Below, piece after piece: positions 33,720 through 37,132 of a stretch of 37,132 bases of DNA; within the stretch, counting starts at the first letter, position 1, and the number at the start of each line of letters is the position of its first letter. The position numbers and the translations under genes were made by a program. Location: contig SVEK01000030.1 in assembly GCA_015057405.1 (NCBI GenBank), positions 1-37,132 of the forward strand. The letters are read 5' to 3'. The notes beneath the pieces are model-generated. The model searched no databases. It was not told the DNA's origin and was given only the letters and a program-made list of their open reading frames with translations. The stretch comes from Lachnospiraceae bacterium (GTDB lineage Bacteria; Bacillota; Clostridia; Lachnospirales; Lachnospiraceae).

Positions 33720-35957
33720 ATGAAGAAAATAAGGATAATTGCGATACTTGTTGTATGTTCATTGTTAATCAGTATTGTCCGGGAAAATGGAATTAATGTA
33801 AAGACCGCCGGAGCTGAGACTAATACTACATTTGTAGACAAACGTATTGAAGAGCTTCTTCCGGGAGAGAGTACCCATGGTATACTCGGGAGTATAATTA
33901 CTTGTGTCGAAGAAGAAAATTTTGAGATTATAGATGAGGAATCGACACCTGTAGTTGATGAAACGACAACTGTAGTTGAAGATATGATGGTAAAATACAA
34001 TACAAAATATTCGGACCATAATGTTCAGTCAGAGTTTTGTGAGGAATCTGCCATTCTTGGAAAAGAATTAAATAGTCAGATGGAAAATTACCTTAATGAT
34101 TCTCCGACGGGAAATAAAGCTACAGTCAGCACGGAAATATACGATAAATCATCAGCTGTTTCAGGGTTGGTTACCATTGCCAGATTCGATATATCCGATT
34201 TAGAACTGGTTCTTGATGATAAGCTCATGCTTTGGATTTCGGATTCGATTTGCAGATATCCGAGTCTTGGAGCATTTCATACGGCTATAACTTATTCTTA
34301 TTCACAATCAGGTGATAAAAAAATACTTACCAATATCGGTTTGCGTTCACCAATAGAGGCTAATGAGTTAAAGAGTGTTACAAAGGAGTACATTAATCGC
34401 ATAAACAGTATTATTGAAACACCTCTTAATGATGATAACATGGATGATGCAGAAAAAATATTGTATGTCCATGATAAGCTTGTCAATATGGGAGATTATG
34501 TTGGCGACAGAAAAGCGGTAAGACATGTTGCAACCGGAGTAGTAATGGACGGAAAGGGCGTGTGCCAGTCGTATGCTGCTTCCATGAACCATGCCCTTGT
34601 TTTGATGGGATATGACAGTACGGTTGTATGTAGTTCCAATCACGCGTGGAATGCAATAAGACTGGATGGTAAGTGGTATTATGTTGATGTGACATGGGAT
34701 GATCCGGTGGGAGCGTCGGATAAGTCTTTTGTTGGCCATGATTATATTTTGGTTCGGAAGTCAGCTTTTGATGACGATCATGAATTGGACAGTGATTATG
34801 CAGGAGTATACGGTTCGATAGAATACAATTTTGGAAGTGCATATGACACGTTTTTTCCTAAAAAAGAAGATATTAATAGTGGAATGTGGTATGTGGACGG
34901 TGAATGGTATTATGCCAATGCCGGAAATCTTTACTCCTGGCAAGGTTCAGGTTATTCTGATTCTTATAAGGTAAGAGAAGTTTCTTATGACAGCAATTTA
35001 TGTTCCGTGGAATTAAACGGAAAGCTGTTTTATTCAAATTCTAAGGGAATATTCGGATGTTACGACGGAATAAGAAAACAGATTGTGGGTGGAAATATAA
35101 CTGATATGTATGCAGGTTATAATTCGATTAGATATCTGGTGGGAAACTCAAGTACTGAGTATATTTATGTGGAGAATATAAAGCCGACGGAAACTCCGAT
35201 GCCTACTCCGACGGCAACAGCTACTCCGTCAAACCCTAGTGACCCGACGGCAACAGTTAAACCGTCAAACCCTGGTGACCCAACGGCAACAGTTAATCCG
35301 TTAGCCCCTAGCGACCCGACGGCAACAGTTAATCCGTCAAACCCTGGTGACCCGACGGCAACAGTTAATCCGTCAAACCCTGGTGACCCGACGGCAACAG
35401 CTACTCCGTCAGCCCCTAGCGACTCAACGGCAACAGCTAATCCGTCAAACCCTGGTGACCCGACGGCAACAGCTACTCCGTCAGTCCCTAGCGACCCGAC
35501 GGCAACAGTTAATCCGTCAAATCCGAGTGGTCCGACAGCAACAGCAACCCCGACAGGCATTGGAATGCCGATTGGGACTATTATTTCGACAGCAGTTTTA
35601 CCTAATTCGTATCCGTATTCAGGAGATACATACGATAATACCGCTTCTAATGCAGAACGACAAGGAAGCATTGAAGTACCAAGGCTTTCTGCACCGATAT
35701 TAAAAAGTGCTAAAAAAGGAAGATTGACCATTAAAATAAATAAACCGTCAAATAGTATTATTGTTCAGGCCAGGTACGGAATAGGTTCCGGAATGAAAAA
35801 CAGAAAAGTAATACGACTCAAATCAACCAAGACTACGGTAAAGAAACTTAAATCCCGTAAAAAATACTACGTGCAGGTCAGAGCAGGAATTGCCCGCTCT
35901 GACGGAAAAATAGTGTGGGGTTCATGGAGTAAAAAGAAGAGTAAAAAAATAAAGTAA
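33720..35957 (+). CDS. Secreted transglutaminase-like protein with Pro/Thr repeat linker and C-terminal Fn3-like domain
   Basis: The 746-residue protein has a signal peptide (residues 1-32) and a transglutaminase-like (cysteine protease fold) domain at about 240-350. Its triad is C282 (GVCQSYA), H308 (SNHAWNAI) and D323 (YVDVTWDDP). A WYVDGEWYYANAG-type repeat region follows (about 385-475), then a Pro/Thr/Asn repeat linker (about 490-615) and a fibronectin-III-like domain (about 650-740) ending in lysines. It may cut or cross-link surface or external peptides; the substrate is unknown. The ATG at 33720 has GGGAG 11 bp before it; the in-frame GTG at 33711 is too close to that site. It converges with the next gene, 33 bp apart, without a terminator hairpin. 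Confidence 0.85.
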   Translation: MKKIRIIAILVVCSLLISIVRENGINVKTAGAETNTTFVDKRIEELLPGESTHGILGSIITCVEEENFEIIDEESTPVVDETTTVVEDMMVKYNTKYSDHNVQSEFCEESAILGKELNSQMENYLNDSPTGNKATVSTEIYDKSSAVSGLVTIARFDISDLELVLDDKLMLWISDSICRYPSLGAFHTAITYSYSQSGDKKILTNIGLRSPIEANELKSVTKEYINRINSIIETPLNDDNMDDAEKILYVHDKLVNMGDYVGDRKAVRHVATGVVMDGKGVCQSYAASMNHALVLMGYDSTVVCSSNHAWNAIRLDGKWYYVDVTWDDPVGASDKSFVGHDYILVRKSAFDDDHELDSDYAGVYGSIEYNFGSAYDTFFPKKEDINSGMWYVDGEWYYANAGNLYSWQGSGYSDSYKVREVSYDSNLCSVELNGKLFYSNSKGIFGCYDGIRKQIVGGNITDMYAGYNSIRYLVGNSSTEYIYVENIKPTETPMPTPTATATPSNPSDPTATVKPSNPGDPTATVNPLAPSDPTATVNPSNPGDPTATVNPSNPGDPTATATPSAPSDSTATANPSNPGDPTATATPSVPSDPTATVNPSNPSGPTATATPTGIGMPIGTIISTAVLPNSYPYSGDTYDNTASNAERQGSIEVPRLSAPILKSAKKGRLTIKINKPSNSIIVQARYGIGSGMKNRKVIRLKSTKTTVKKLKSRKKYYVQVRAGIARSDGKIVWGSWSKKKSKKIK
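35207..35552 (+). repeat. 36-bp tandem repeat coding for a 12-residue Pro/Thr linker, about 9.6 units
   Basis: Units follow each other from 35207 every 36 bp without indel: CCGACGGCAACAG, then TTAAT or CTACT, then CCGTCAAACCCTGGTGA. The protein repeat is D-P-T-A-T-V-N-P-S-N-P-G. Variation is limited to a few sites (NP/AP, GD/SD, VN/AT/VK) in a shuffled order, which points to recent recombination or slippage. It is the spacer between the catalytic and Fn3-like domains. Confidence 0.93.
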
Positions 35958-35990
35958 ATAATAAATTCAAAGGGAAAGCGGGTAAGTAAG

Positions 35991-37115
35991 CTATCCGAAT
36001 ACTAAGTCTCTTAAAGCAGGGTGTATTTCACCAAATGCCATACCGCAGTTTCGAACGTGCTGAACATATACGACAGAACGTTTTGAAGCGGTGTCCATAG
36101 TTATGCAGCTTCCGGCTGCTCCGTCCCATCCGAATACTCCTTTAGGTGCTGTGGAGCCGACTAATTCAGGTTCCAGCAGAACCTGTACTCCGCAACCGTA
36201 GCCGTAACCTGTTCTTCCCATGGTGTTGGCAATATCCTCTCGGGCAGCAGGACAGAGAAGATTCTGTTTCATGAGCTCTATTGTTTCGGGGTTGATAATT
36301 CTAATTCCGTCTTTACTTATTCCGCCACAGGCGATAGTATCTGCAAATACAGCATAATCTGAGGTGCAGCTTGCAAGACCAGCTCCGCCGCTTTCATAGT
36401 TTTCAGACAGCTGATAACAGCATGAATTATCCATTGGTACAACAGCGCCGTTGTCATCGCATATAAACTGAGTAGCGAGATTAGGAATATGGTTGTTAAC
36501 CGGTTTGGCAAAATATGTGTTATTCATGCCGAGAGGTTCCCATATATTTTTCTGCAAATACTCACCGAATCTCATTTCTGAGACTACTTCGATTATAGCG
36601 CCCACAACGTCGTGGCTTAAACTGTACATAAAATGTTCTCCGGGAACAAACATTAGCGGAGTTTCAGTAAATGAATCGACAAGCTCTCTTGTGGTAGCAT
36701 GGCTACCGCTTTTTTTTAGCACATTTTCAATTCCGATACTGTTAAGGTCGTAGTTAAGGCCTGAACACATGGAAACCAGATGCTTTAGCTTGAGCGGAGT
36801 CGTAAGAGGACTTATTTTGCCGTCCTTAATAACATTAAGTTTACCATACGCAGGAAGATAGTCGGAGACATTATCATCAAGACGGATAAGTTTACGTTCT
36901 ATTAACTGCATAATGGCAATCATGGTTTGGACTTTTGTCATAGAAAACATAAGATACATTTCATTGCCGTTAATCGGGCATTTCTTTTCTACATCTGTAG
37001 TGCCGTTCATATGTCTGTAAACCTGTTTATGGTTGTCATATATAATACAGTCTATAGAAGGTATATCACGTTCGAGTAATGAATCCAGATATGTCGTTAT
37101 TTTTTCAAAATTCAT
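35991..37115 (-). CDS. Serine hydrolase of the beta-lactamase (class C/EstB-like) family
   Basis: The 374-residue protein has the catalytic S-x-x-K motif S58-M-T-K61 after the usual YLMFSMTK, a Tyr motif reading Y-S-L-S (where true beta-lactamases have Y-x-N), and a late GWDGAAGS in the position of the KTG/HxG motif. There is no signal peptide, so it is probably cytosolic and more likely an esterase or D-amino-acid peptidase than a resistance enzyme. GGAGGT precedes the ATG on the minus strand. It ends 33 bp from the convergent transglutaminase-like gene. Confidence 0.85.
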   Translation of the reverse strand: MNFEKITTYLDSLLERDIPSIDCIIYDNHKQVYRHMNGTTDVEKKCPINGNEMYLMFSMTKVQTMIAIMQLIERKLIRLDDNVSDYLPAYGKLNVIKDGKISPLTTPLKLKHLVSMCSGLNYDLNSIGIENVLKKSGSHATTRELVDSFTETPLMFVPGEHFMYSLSHDVVGAIIEVVSEMRFGEYLQKNIWEPLGMNNTYFAKPVNNHIPNLATQFICDDNGAVVPMDNSCCYQLSENYESGGAGLASCTSDYAVFADTIACGGISKDGIRIINPETIELMKQNLLCPAAREDIANTMGRTGYGYGCGVQVLLEPELVGSTAPKGVFGWDGAAGSCITMDTASKRSVVYVQHVRNCGMAFGEIHPALRDLVFG

Positions 37116-37132
37116 GGTTGTACCTCCGGTTC

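Noticed and set aside
35165..35731. 188-codon minus-strand frame with G-V-A-V-A-V-G-S repeats
   Set aside because: It is the antisense shadow of the 36-bp repeat in the transglutaminase-like gene, with no ribosome site or signal of its own.
35991..37115. Beta-lactam resistance gene
   Set aside because: S-x-x-K is present, but there is no signal peptide and the Y-x-N motif reads Y-S-L; an esterase or peptidase role is more likely.

Overview
The window looks like the chromosome of an anaerobic, low-GC Firmicute, most likely a Lachnospiraceae member (Butyrivibrio/Roseburia/Lachnospira-like). This rests on [FeFe]-hydrogenase maturases HydG and HydF, forespore genes spoVAD/spoVAE, a secreted GH10 xylanase with a lysine-rich Ig-like domain, strong AGGAGG ribosome sites, and a lipoprotein-permease fusion of a type I recall from this family. 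No phage, integrase, transposase, tRNA, rRNA or CRISPR array was seen. The family assignment is inference from gene content.

Layout. 1-176: tail of a leucine-rich-repeat surface protein, then a terminator and a structured repeat. 522-2574: Nudix hydrolase and a DUF1846 protein. 2634-5555: a sigma-G-like promoter, spoVAD, spoVAE and a Sel1-repeat protein. 5599-9234: two divergently transcribed secreted proteins, one a modular GH10 xylanase, with a phased TTAAT repeat array between them. 9235-9636: gene-free, holding a terminator, a second structured repeat, an inverted repeat and a good promoter. 9637-15127: a ribbon-helix-helix protein, TrmO, HydG, HydF and an FGGY sugar kinase. 15320-17646 (minus): SDR reductase and a PutP-type symporter. 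17883-23194: four closely packed genes (hybrid histidine kinase, LytR_C protein, TagA-like protein, YitT-like protein). 23356-24468: an orphan UgpC/MsmK-type sugar ABC ATPase. 24696-30076: a CdaR/PucR-type regulator, FtsE, FtsX, a PcsB-like M23 protein and a CtpA protease. 30174-33505: an amino-acid ABC transporter (permuted binding protein fused to permease, plus ATPase) overlapping a secreted nuclease. 33535-33694: a 38-bp minisatellite. 33720-35957: a secreted transglutaminase-like protein with a 36-bp coding repeat. 35991-37115 (minus): a serine beta-lactamase-family hydrolase.

How the genes fit together. The xylanase, the sugar kinase, the sugar-ABC ATPase and PutP fit a plant-polysaccharide and amino-acid fermenter. 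HydG/HydF fit disposal of electrons as H2; HydE and the hydrogenase must lie elsewhere. FtsEX with the coiled-coil M23 protein is a complete divisome-controlled peptidoglycan hydrolase unit, with CtpA and a transporter downstream.

Most unusual items: (i) a solute-binding domain whose two halves are in swapped (circularly permuted) order and fused to its permease; (ii) a dispersed multi-hairpin repeat immediately after terminators, with two copies identical over 72 bp and a third that keeps the helices through compensatory changes; (iii) four TTAAT boxes at exact 11-bp spacing upstream of the xylanase; (iv) a sensor kinase with a receiver lacking its phosphoacceptor Asp; (v) three separate in-phase or intergenic tandem repeats (39, 38 and 36 bp) within 3 kb.
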